This document shows positions 5,804 to 13,148 of a DNA stretch of 14,342 nucleotides, piece by piece. Below the pieces are notes generated by a model that saw nothing but the letters and a program-made list of their open reading frames with translations, was not told where the DNA came from and did not search any database. Every line of letters begins with the position of its first letter. The stretch's first letter is position 1. The stretch is from an uncultured Bacteroidales bacterium (GTDB taxonomy: Bacteria; Bacteroidota; Bacteroidia; Bacteroidales; UBA932). The stretch covers positions 1 through 14,342 of the forward strand of contig CAMNNS010000029.1 in NCBI GenBank assembly GCA_946545765.1, in the 5' to 3' direction. The position numbers and the translations under genes were made by a program.

Positions 5804-8800
5804 ATGAGTTTATATTCTAGTGCAGTCAAAAAACCGATTACTACTGCCTTAATTTTTGTGGCAATAGCAATATTCGGTATATTCTCTTTTGTGCAGTTAC
5901 CAATTGATTTATTCCCTCATATCGAGAGTAATACAATAATGGTAATGACTACCTATCCGGGAGCAAGTGCACAAGATATAGAGAGTAATGTTACAAAACC
6001 TATAGAGAATACATTAAACAGTGTATCGTATCTAAAACATATATCTTCTCAATCTAAAGAGAATGCTTCTGTAGTCTCTTTGGAGTTTCAGTATGGTAGA
6101 GATATAGATGTAGCTACTAATGATGTTAGAGATAAATTGGAAATGATAAAATCTGCTCTTCCAGATGATGCAAATTCTCCAATTATCTTTAAGTTTGGTT
6201 CTGATGATATTCCTATTCTTATATTGTCTGTAACAGCAAATGAAAGTTTGCCAGGACTTTACAAGATCATGGATGAACAAGTTGTAAATGAATTAGCGAG
6301 AGTTTCAGGAGTGGGTTCGGTTTCTGTTGCAGGTATTCCTCAACGTGAGGTTAAAATTTTATGCGACCCCTATAAATTAGATGCTTACAACCTAACAATA
6401 GAATCTATATCAAATACAATAGCCGCAGAAAACAGAAATATCCCTGCAGGTTCTATAGAGCTTGGTTCTAATACTTACTCTTTAAGGGTGCAGAAAGAGT
6501 TTTTAAACGCAAAAGAGATAGAGGGCTTGGTTGTTGGAAGTATTGGAGGTAAAAATGTGTACCTTAGAGATGTAGCAAGGGTAGAAGATGGTTTGCAAGA
6601 GCGTTCTCAAGAAAGTTTTATAAATGGAGTTAAAGGTGGAATGATAATTATTCAAAAGCAAACCGGTGAGAATGCTGTGCAGATTGCACGTAAGATTTAT
6701 GAAAAACTTCCAGAAATAGAGAAGTCATTGCCTTCTGATATTAAGATTGGTACAGTTGTAGATACTTCAGATAATATTACAAAAACAATTGCGAGTTTAA
6801 AGAATACAATTTTTGTAACGCTCCTATTGGTTATGATTGTGGTTTTCTTGTTCTTAGGAAAATGGAAAGCTACTATAATAATAGTCATAACAATTCCTAT
6901 ATCTCTATTGGCTTCATTGGTTTATTTATATGCAACAGGTAATACGCTAAATATTATCTCAATGAGTTCAATCTCTATCGCGATAGGTATGGTAGTAGAT
7001 GCTGCAATTGTTGTGTTGGAAAATATCAATACCCACATAGATAGAGGAAGTGCACCAAAACAGGCAGCAGTTTATGCTACAAATGAGGTAGCGATGTCTG
7101 TAGTTGCGTCATCTTTAACAACTATTGCGGTGTTCTTCCCACTTACATTGGTTAGTGGATTGAGTGGTATTATGTTTAGGCAGTTGGGTTGGATGGTAAC
7201 CATAATTATTGCAATATCCACACTTTGTGCGTTGGCATTAACTCCAATGATGTGTTCGGTATTATTGGATGAAAAAAAGGAGAGTCATGATTCTAAGTTG
7301 TATAAAATTATATTCTACCCTGTTAATAAAGCACTTGCAGCTATAAGCAAGTTCTACTCTAAAATACTTAATTGGGCAGTAAGGCATAGAAAGACAGTAT
7401 TGGCTATTTCGTTTATACTTTTGGTAGGTGTGGCAATTATAACATTACCTTTCTTAAAAACGGAGTTTATCCCTCAACAAGACCAATCGAGAATATCGGC
7501 AAATATACAATTACCAATAGGTACCCGTCAAGAGATTACAAGAGACTTTGCTAAGAAAATTGCCGATAGATTTAGAGAAGAATTCCCTGAGATACAAGTT
7601 TTAGGATATTCAGAAGGGGTGGCTGATACCGATAATATGTTTGCTTCTATGCAGACTAACGGTTCAAATATTATAAACTTTAATATAAGATTAAAACCTC
7701 TAAAACAAAGAACAAGAAGCCAAAACGAAATTTCCAACCTTATGATGGGAATTTTGGCTGAATATCCTAATATAAAGAAATACAATGTTGTATCTGGAGG
7801 GCAACAAGGTGGAATGGGTGGCCAGCAGACTACAGTAATAGAGGTTTATGGTTATGATTTTTCTACAACAGATGCTTTTGCCGCAGAGGTTGTTAAACAG
7901 TTTAAATCTATTAGTGGAGTTAAGCAGGTAGTGGTAAGTAGGGAGGATTATATCCCTGAGTTTAAATTTAATTTTGATAGAGAAAAATTAGCAATCAATG
8001 GATTAACTACAGCAACTGTTGCAACTTTTTTGAGAAATAGGGTTAATGGTGCAATAGCCTCTAACTTTAGAGAGGAGGGCGAAGAGTATGATATAAGAGT
8101 GAGATATGCCCCAGAATTTAGACAATCTTTAGCAGATGTAGAGAATATAACTGTATATAATTCTGCAGGTAAGCCTGTTAGATTAAGAGAGCTTGGGACG
8201 ATTGAACAGTCGCTGACTCCTCCTACAATTCAAAGGAAAGATCGTCAAAGATATGTGGCTGTTACCTGCCCTTTACCAGAAGGGATGGCTGCAAGTGATT
8301 TAAATGAAGCTATAACAGAAAAACTCAATAATATTGATAAGCCTGCAGGTATTAGTTGGAAGATAGGTGGTATGTATGAAGATCAGCAAAAAACATTCTC
8401 AGATTTGGGGACTCTTATGATTCTAATAATAATATTAGTATTTATCGTGATGGCTGCCCAATTTGAATCTTTAACCTATCCTTTTGTTATTATGTTTGCT
8501 GTACCATTCTCATTTATAGGAGTTTTAATTGGTTTGACTTTAACAGGCACTCCAATGAGTGTTATGGCAATGATTGGTATGGTTATGACAATTGGTATAG
8601 TGGTGAACAATGGAATTGTGTTGTTAGACTATGCAAATCTAAATAGAGAGAGGGGAATGGGTATTACCAGAGCAGTTGTAGATTCTGGCCGTTCTCGTCT
8701 AAGACCAATTTTGATGACAACCCTTACAACAGTATTAGGAATGTTGCCACTTGCTTTAGGTAGAGGAGAAGGTGCTGAGATGTGGAGAGGTATGGGTATG

Positions 8801-8983
8801 ACAGTTGCTTGGGGTTTGAGTGTTTCATCTGTTGTAACCCTTATATTTGTCCCTGTCCTTTATGCTGTCTTTGCAGGTAATGGCATCAGAAGACAAAGAA
8901 AGAAAATAGCAAGAGATAGAGAAAGGAGAGAGTTTAAAAGGGCGAGAGCTTTAGCACAAAAAATGGAAAATGCTCAAGTATAA
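5804..8983 (+). CDS. RND-family inner-membrane efflux transporter (HAE1/AcrB-like)
   Basis: The 1059-residue protein is full length for an AcrB-type pump. A purine-rich GGAGAG sits 7 nt before the ATG. The N-terminal helix (SSAVKKPITTALIFVAIAIFG) is followed by a large periplasmic loop (about 35-335), helices 2-6, a second periplasmic loop (about 555-865) and helices 8-12. TM4 reads IGMVVDAAIVVLENI, so D399 matches AcrB D407, but the second acidic residue of the proton relay (AcrB D408) is alanine. TM10 reads GIVVNNGIVLLDY, with asparagine at the AcrB K940 position; RLRPILMTT retains the conserved arginine. The second periplasmic loop has a Gly/Gln-rich segment at 664-676, and the C-terminus ends in a very basic tail (1028-1050). 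It should export amphiphilic or toxic compounds using proton or ion flow. The TM4/TM10 pattern argues against a CusA/CzcA-type metal pump, though substrate is unknown. Confidence 0.95.
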   Translation: MSLYSSAVKKPITTALIFVAIAIFGIFSFVQLPIDLFPHIESNTIMVMTTYPGASAQDIESNVTKPIENTLNSVSYLKHISSQSKENASVVSLEFQYGRDIDVATNDVRDKLEMIKSALPDDANSPIIFKFGSDDIPILILSVTANESLPGLYKIMDEQVVNELARVSGVGSVSVAGIPQREVKILCDPYKLDAYNLTIESISNTIAAENRNIPAGSIELGSNTYSLRVQKEFLNAKEIEGLVVGSIGGKNVYLRDVARVEDGLQERSQESFINGVKGGMIIIQKQTGENAVQIARKIYEKLPEIEKSLPSDIKIGTVVDTSDNITKTIASLKNTIFVTLLLVMIVVFLFLGKWKATIIIVITIPISLLASLVYLYATGNTLNIISMSSISIAIGMVVDAAIVVLENINTHIDRGSAPKQAAVYATNEVAMSVVASSLTTIAVFFPLTLVSGLSGIMFRQLGWMVTIIIAISTLCALALTPMMCSVLLDEKKESHDSKLYKIIFYPVNKALAAISKFYSKILNWAVRHRKTVLAISFILLVGVAIITLPFLKTEFIPQQDQSRISANIQLPIGTRQEITRDFAKKIADRFREEFPEIQVLGYSEGVADTDNMFASMQTNGSNIINFNIRLKPLKQRTRSQNEISNLMMGILAEYPNIKKYNVVSGGQQGGMGGQQTTVIEVYGYDFSTTDAFAAEVVKQFKSISGVKQVVVSREDYIPEFKFNFDREKLAINGLTTATVATFLRNRVNGAIASNFREEGEEYDIRVRYAPEFRQSLADVENITVYNSAGKPVRLRELGTIEQSLTPPTIQRKDRQRYVAVTCPLPEGMAASDLNEAITEKLNNIDKPAGISWKIGGMYEDQQKTFSDLGTLMILIIILVFIVMAAQFESLTYPFVIMFAVPFSFIGVLIGLTLTGTPMSVMAMIGMVMTIGIVVNNGIVLLDYANLNRERGMGITRAVVDSGRSRLRPILMTTLTTVLGMLPLALGRGEGAEMWRGMGMTVAWGLSVSSVVTLIFVPVLYAVFAGNGIRRQRKKIARDRERREFKRARALAQKMENAQV

Positions 8984-9022
8984 CAATATACATTAAGTGT
9001 AATATTAAGAGAAAGAATAATT

Positions 9023-9313
9023 ATGAAAGCATTATTTATAGCTTATAATCAGGCACATAAAGAGCAGGTTATAGAACAAATTAAGTTGACTCTTTTGAAA
9101 GGTTATACATTCTGGGAGGAGGTAGAAGGTGTTGGAAGTAGAGATGGCGAGCCTCATTTAGGAAGTCATGCGTGGCCAACATTAAATTCTGCGACCCTTT
9201 TATTTGCAGAAGATGAAAAAGCAAAAGAGTTAAAAAAGCGATTAGAGCAAGTGGATATAGATAATCCCGCTTTAGGTTTAAGGGTGTTCAGTTGGACAAT
9301 AGATGAAGATTAA
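9023..9313 (+). CDS. Small PII-like protein linked to the efflux operon
   Basis: The 96-residue protein looks like a PII-superfamily (ferredoxin-like fold) protein. Residues 1-30 (MKALFIAYNQAHKEQVIEQI through LKGYTF) match strand 1, helix 1 and strand 2, and residues 73-95 (LEQVDID, LGLRVFSWTI) match the final elements. The loop between strands 2 and 3, where PII proteins carry the T-loop, reads GVGSRDGEPHLGSHAWPTLN and has H46 and H49 spaced H-x-x-H, but lacks the modified tyrosine of classical GlnB/GlnK. Small PII-like proteins beside RND efflux genes have been described as a separate PII group. It begins 39 nt after the pump gene and is the last gene of the cluster. A role in sensing a metal or nucleotide and adjusting the pump is inference. 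I recognise the family pattern, but no specific gene name. Confidence 0.72.
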   Translation: MKALFIAYNQAHKEQVIEQIKLTLLKGYTFWEEVEGVGSRDGEPHLGSHAWPTLNSATLLFAEDEKAKELKKRLEQVDIDNPALGLRVFSWTIDED

Positions 9314-9325
9314 ACCTTAAACGGT

Positions 9326-9372
9326 AAAGAAAAAGTGGCTAAAAGTTAAAAGACTTTAGCCACTTTTTCTTT
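9326..9372. terminator. Strong bidirectional terminator between the efflux cluster and aspA
   Basis: AAAGAAAAAGTGGCTAAA (9326-9343) and TTTAGCCACTTTTTCTTT (9355-9372) form a perfect 18-bp stem with an 11-nt loop. The arms carry T-rich tracts in both reading directions. It lies 12 nt after the PII-like gene and 18 nt beyond the convergent aspA stop codon, so it can end both transcripts. Confidence 0.92.
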
Positions 9373-9390
9373 ATTACAAACAAGAAATTC

Positions 9391-10794
9391 TTATTTGTGA
9401 GAAGCCAACATTTGGGTAGGATCCAATGCTTTATCTAACTCCTCTTTTGTAAGTATTTTTTGTTCTAAAACAATGTCATAAACACTTCTTCCACTCTCTA
9501 ATGCCTCTTTTGCCACTTTAGTACTTGCTTTGTAGCCAATAATAGGATTAAGAGCGGTAACAATACCAATGCTATGTTTTACCATATCTAAGCAAAGTTC
9601 TTTGTTTATTGTTATACCATCTATACATTCTACTCTTAAAGTGTTCATAGCATTTCTCAACCAACTAATACTTTCCATAATAGACTCTGCGATAACAGGT
9701 TCCATTACATTAAGCTGTAGCTGTCCGGCTTCAGCTGCCATAGCAACAGTCATATCATTACCTATAACTTTAAAGCAAACTTGATTTGTTACCTCTGGAA
9801 TAACAGGGTTAACTTTACCAGGCATAATAGATGATCCCGGAGCTTTAGGAGGAAGGTTAATCTCATGTAAACCGCAACGAGGACCAGAAGCCATAAGTCT
9901 CAAGTCGTTACAAATCTTTGAGAGTTTTACTGCCAATCTCTTTAGAGCACTTGAATAACTTACATAGTCTCCGGTATCGGGAGTGGCTTCAATTAAATCT
10001 TTAGCAGCATAAAACTTTTCACCGGTAAGTTTGCTTAAAATTTCTGCACAAAGTTTTGGGAATCCTGGGGCAGCGTTAAGTCCTGTACCTATTGCTGTTC
10101 CACCCATATTTATTTCGTGTAGCATTTTAATGTTGTACTCTAAATTTTCAATCTCCTCTTCAAGATTATTTGCAAATGCAGCAAACTCTTGCCCACTTGT
10201 CATAGGCACAGCATCTTGCAACTGAGTTCTTCCCATTTTAATAATATCTTTAAACTCAGTACTTTTTGCTCTAAAAGAAGCGATTAAATTCTTTAAACTC
10301 TCAACCAAACCTTTATTTAATCTGATAAATGCATATCTAAAAGCGGTAGGGTATGCATCATTTGTAGATTGAGCACAGTTAACATGGTCGTTAGGAGAGC
10401 AGAACTTGTACTCACCTTTTTGATGACCTAAAATTTCTAAAGCACGATTTGCAATCACCTCGTTTGCATTCATATTTACAGATGTACCTGCGCCACCTTG
10501 TATCATATCTGTTGGGAAATCTTTATGGTATTTACCATCAACAATCTCTTGACATGCTTTAACAATTGCATCGGCGATAGTACCATCTATACTGCCAAGT
10601 TCTTTATTAGCCTGAGCAGCAGCCATTTTTACATAAGCAATTGCAATTACATAATCGGGATAATCACACATTTTTGTGTTGGAAATTTTGTAGTTATTTA
10701 TTGCTCTTTGTGTTTGCACACCATAATAGGCCTCACTTGGAACCTTTAATTCTCCAAGAAGGTCTGATTCAATTCTATAATTTGTATTTTCCAT
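9391..10794 (-). CDS. aspA: Aspartate ammonia-lyase (aspartase)
   Basis: The 467-residue protein has the normal length of aspartase, which deaminates L-aspartate to fumarate and ammonia in the cytoplasm. The superfamily signature GSSIMPGKVNP is at 320-330, with S321 the likely catalytic base on the mobile loop and K327 and N329 as substrate contacts. The N-terminal substrate loop reads IQGGAGTSVNMNANEVIANR (98-117). The GGAGTSVNMN form points to aspartase, because class II fumarase has a TGSGTQSNMN form instead. HVNCAQSTNDAYPT (137-150) and GMGRTQLQDAVPMT-like residues (187-199) are also conserved. In anaerobic Bacteroidota the fumarate can feed fumarate respiration and the ammonia can feed biosynthesis. 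It stands alone on the minus strand, with its own promoter box upstream and a shared terminator downstream. Confidence 0.96.
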   Translation of the reverse strand: MENTNYRIESDLLGELKVPSEAYYGVQTQRAINNYKISNTKMCDYPDYVIAIAYVKMAAAQANKELGSIDGTIADAIVKACQEIVDGKYHKDFPTDMIQGGAGTSVNMNANEVIANRALEILGHQKGEYKFCSPNDHVNCAQSTNDAYPTAFRYAFIRLNKGLVESLKNLIASFRAKSTEFKDIIKMGRTQLQDAVPMTSGQEFAAFANNLEEEIENLEYNIKMLHEINMGGTAIGTGLNAAPGFPKLCAEILSKLTGEKFYAAKDLIEATPDTGDYVSYSSALKRLAVKLSKICNDLRLMASGPRCGLHEINLPPKAPGSSIMPGKVNPVIPEVTNQVCFKVIGNDMTVAMAAEAGQLQLNVMEPVIAESIMESISWLRNAMNTLRVECIDGITINKELCLDMVKHSIGIVTALNPIIGYKASTKVAKEALESGRSVYDIVLEQKILTKEELDKALDPTQMLASHK

Positions 10795-10835
10795 TTTATT
10801 TTGTGTTTTTAATTTTATATTTTTAAAGTAAAGTG

Positions 10836-10843
10836 CAAATGTA
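10836..10843 (-). promoter_or_regulatory. Possible -7 promoter box for aspA
   Basis: On the minus strand this reads TACATTTG, a full match to TAnnTTTG, about 42 nt upstream of the aspA start codon. No TTG is found at the expected 19-nt spacing, so support is the single box and its position. Confidence 0.4.
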
Positions 10844-10914
10844 TTAAATTTTTACACTCCCGATACATTTCTTACTATTTCCTTACTTAAATACTATTAT
10901 CTTGCCTGTTAATC

Positions 10915-10940
10915 TTATTAAGAGTACTCAATATTAATAA
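10915..10940. repeat. Palindrome in the aspA/acyltransferase intergenic region
   Basis: GAGTACTC (10922-10929) is a perfect 8-bp palindrome. It is flanked by TTATTAA (10915-10921) on one side and its reverse complement TTAATAA (10934-10940), offset by 4 nt, on the other. It lies between the divergent promoters and could be an operator for either gene. The rest of 10795-11055 holds only promoter elements and no gene. Confidence 0.35.
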
Positions 10941-11007
10941 ACGGTGCTATACCGGTACAAATAGATAAAGGGAGATAGTTACCTTAGAGGTAGAATCATC
11001 TTGTATC

Positions 11008-11037
11008 TTGATTATAACCTCCTATTTCTTATCTTTG
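11008..11037 (+). promoter_or_regulatory. Bacteroides-type promoter for the lipid A acyltransferase gene
   Basis: TTG at 11008-11010 and TATCTTTG at 11030-11037 are separated by exactly 19 nt, matching the Bacteroidota primary-sigma promoter (TTG / TAnnTTTG). Transcription would start near 11042-11045, giving a very short leader before the ATG at 11056. This is the clearest promoter in the window. Confidence 0.72.
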
Positions 11038-11055
11038 TAACAGATATTAAAATCT

Positions 11056-11967
11056 ATGAGAAAATTTTTTGCCAATATATTATTCGCCTTTTTGTATCTC
11101 TTATCTCTTTTACCACTTAGAGTACACTATTTCTTTTCTAACATAATCTCTTTTATTCTTTGCAATATAATTAGGTATAGATATGTAACAGTTGTTACGA
11201 ACATTAGTAGAAGTTTCCCACAGATGAAGTATAAAGAGATTTCAAAACTTGCGAGAAGCTATTATACTTATATGTGTGATATATTCGTGGAAAGTGTTTG
11301 GTTTATAGCTCATTGTGCAGAGCGATTATTTAAAATGGTAGAGGTGGAAGGGAGAGAAATTGTAAATGAATTGCAGGAGAAAAAAGGAAAAGTTATGATT
11401 GTAATGGGGCACTGTGGAAATTGGGAATTGATGAGTGCTTTTGTTGGAGAAAAATTTTATCGCGATAAGAAAGATTTTACTGCAAATCCAATTTACATTG
11501 TTTATAAAGCGGCAGAAAATGGTGAGAGTAATTTTCTTTTTAAAAAAATTAGAGATAGGAATTATAAAAAATTTTGTTGTAAAGGTGGGATGTTAGAATC
11601 TAAATCTTTACCTGTTCATTTGATGAAAAGGAGAGATGAAAAATCTACATACCTTTTAATAGCAGATCAGAACCCGATAGGGGAGAATCCGATAGTGATA
11701 GATTTTTTGAATCAACAAACAATGATGCTTAGAGGTCCTGAATACCTGAGCGTTAGGATGAAGATGCCTGTTGTTTATATGTATATGGATAGGATAAAAA
11801 GAGGTAGATATAAAATATCTTTTTCTCTGATAACAGAAGATGCAAGCAAGGAGGAAGAGCTTATGGTGACAAGAAAATTTGCAGAGTTTTTAGAGAAGGA
11901 TATTGAGAAAAATAAAGTCAATTGGTTGTGGAGTCATAAAAGGTGGAAGAGAAAAATTTTGAAATAG
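11056..11967 (+). CDS. Lipid A acyltransferase, LpxL/HtrB family
   Basis: The 303-residue protein has the usual length of LpxL/LpxM-type late acyltransferases, which add a secondary acyl chain to lipid A on the cytoplasmic face of the inner membrane. The N-terminus (residues 5-40) is a hydrophobic anchor. The catalytic H-x4-(D/E) motif is visible as H119-CGNW-E124 in VMGHCGNWELMSAF. Further family features are ADQNP near residue 204, the RGPEYLSVRMKMPVVYMY segment in the second half, and the C-terminal NWLWSHKRWK motif typical of the family. It appears to have its own promoter and short leader. The following gene, 80 nt downstream on the same strand, encodes a secreted protein. Which acyl chain and position it uses cannot be told from sequence, so I give no lpxL or lpxM symbol. 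Confidence 0.92.
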   Translation: MRKFFANILFAFLYLLSLLPLRVHYFFSNIISFILCNIIRYRYVTVVTNISRSFPQMKYKEISKLARSYYTYMCDIFVESVWFIAHCAERLFKMVEVEGREIVNELQEKKGKVMIVMGHCGNWELMSAFVGEKFYRDKKDFTANPIYIVYKAAENGESNFLFKKIRDRNYKKFCCKGGMLESKSLPVHLMKRRDEKSTYLLIADQNPIGENPIVIDFLNQQTMMLRGPEYLSVRMKMPVVYMYMDRIKRGRYKISFSLITEDASKEEELMVTRKFAEFLEKDIEKNKVNWLWSHKRWKRKILK

Positions 11968-12020
11968 TTACACGTTTTTAAAAAATTATTCTTATAATTG
12001 CAATGTAAAATAAATTTTGT

Positions 12021-12045
12021 CTTGTACGATTAAGTTATTTACAAG
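12021..12045 (+). repeat. Small inverted repeat just before the DUF4831 start codon
   Basis: CTTGTA (12021-12026) and TACAAG (12040-12045) are exact reverse complements with a 13-nt loop, ending 2 nt before the ATG at 12048. It could be an operator or an RNA hairpin affecting translation start. A 6-bp stem in AT-rich sequence could also be chance. Confidence 0.3.
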
Positions 12046-12047
12046 TA

Positions 12048-13115
12048 ATGCGAATAAGAAAGAATATATTTTTAGGTTTATTATTTGCTTCATTTTTATC
12101 TCCTGCATATTCTCAAATCTTGAGAGAAGGCGAGCCTGTCCCACAAGGTGCAATCATTTACTCACTTCCGCAAACATCTGTTAGAGTTACAGTTACGGCT
12201 GAGTTTGTAAATTTTGTCGCAGGACCTTATGCAAGTTACGCTTCAAAGTTTATGGGAGAAAATGCTCAAACTTCCAACTCGCAAACATATAATATCAAAG
12301 AGATAAAAATAGAACAATTGATAGAAGCAGATCCAGAATTTTATGTTGCCGCAAATATTGGAACTTCAAAAAATGCAAGTGCAAACTTCTTAAATTTTTC
12401 TTCTCAAGGTTTAATTGTAGCGCCGGGTTTTTTCTCTGGCAGTAATTCAAATTTTATTTTTAAACATTCAGATAAAAAACAGATGAGGGAACAAATCTCT
12501 CCAACTTCTGTAAAAGAGAATAGAATTTATAAAACAATAGTAAATGAAGATGGAGAAGAGGAGAAAATCGCTACAATGGAGACTCAAGTGATAGAGAGAG
12601 ATTTAGAGAAACGCGCAGAAGAGACAGCACAAATTATTTTTAAACTAAGGGAGAAAAAGATAGATATATTAGTTGGTGATACAGATGCAAATTATAATGG
12701 TGAGGCATTGGGTGCTGCAGTAAAGGAGATGACTAAATTAGAAAATCAATATTCATCTCTTTTCTTTGGTACAAAAAAGAAATCTGTTCAAACCTCTTCA
12801 TTTGATATTGTCCCTTCTGTATCTAATTCGGAACAGAGATACGAAGCATTTAGAATTTCGGAGAACCAAGGTCTGCTACCTATAGGTAGTGGTAAGGGGA
12901 GGGTTATTTATTTAGTACTCTCTCCCGAAGGGGAAATCAATCCTATACAACAAGGAGATATATCATCTTCTAAAGGAAAAATAGTTTATAGAACACCTGT
13001 TGCAGTTAGGGCAAAAATTGTAGATGGTGAAAAGATTTTAGCCGAGACAAGATTGTTGATTTATCAATTTGGGAAAATTTTAACATTCCCTTTAGAGCTC
13101 GCAAGCAGTAGATAA
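12048..13115 (+). CDS. Secreted DUF4831-family protein
   Basis: The 355-residue protein begins with a Sec signal peptide (MRIRKNIFLGLLFASFLSPAYSQ), with likely cleavage near residue 22, so it should be periplasmic or surface exposed. The early mature region (QGAIIYSLPQTSVRVTVTAE, then FVAGPYASYASKFMG near 57-70) is what I recognise as the DUF4831 pattern of Bacteroidota: a Y-S-L-P-x-T strand followed by A-G-P-Y-A-x-Y-A. No catalytic motif, lipobox or membrane helix was seen. The middle part (about 160-210) is charged and probably helical, including ERDLEKRAEETAQIIFKLRE, and could be a short coiled coil. The function of this family is unknown to me. pepD starts 33 nt downstream on the same strand with no hairpin between, so co-transcription is possible. 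Confidence 0.82.
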   Translation: MRIRKNIFLGLLFASFLSPAYSQILREGEPVPQGAIIYSLPQTSVRVTVTAEFVNFVAGPYASYASKFMGENAQTSNSQTYNIKEIKIEQLIEADPEFYVAANIGTSKNASANFLNFSSQGLIVAPGFFSGSNSNFIFKHSDKKQMREQISPTSVKENRIYKTIVNEDGEEEKIATMETQVIERDLEKRAEETAQIIFKLREKKIDILVGDTDANYNGEALGAAVKEMTKLENQYSSLFFGTKKKSVQTSSFDIVPSVSNSEQRYEAFRISENQGLLPIGSGKGRVIYLVLSPEGEINPIQQGDISSSKGKIVYRTPVAVRAKIVDGEKILAETRLLIYQFGKILTFPLELASSR

Positions 13116-13148
13116 CAATTACATTTTAAATAATATAAATAATTAAAT

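Noticed and set aside
10856..10873. 17-of-18 match between 10856-10873 and 1603-1620 (the C-terminal codons of the AraC gene), as a possible AraC gene fragment upstream of aspA
   Set aside because: Minus-strand translation past the match is interrupted by a stop and does not carry convincing AraC sequence. One such match in 14 kb of AT-rich DNA can occur by chance.
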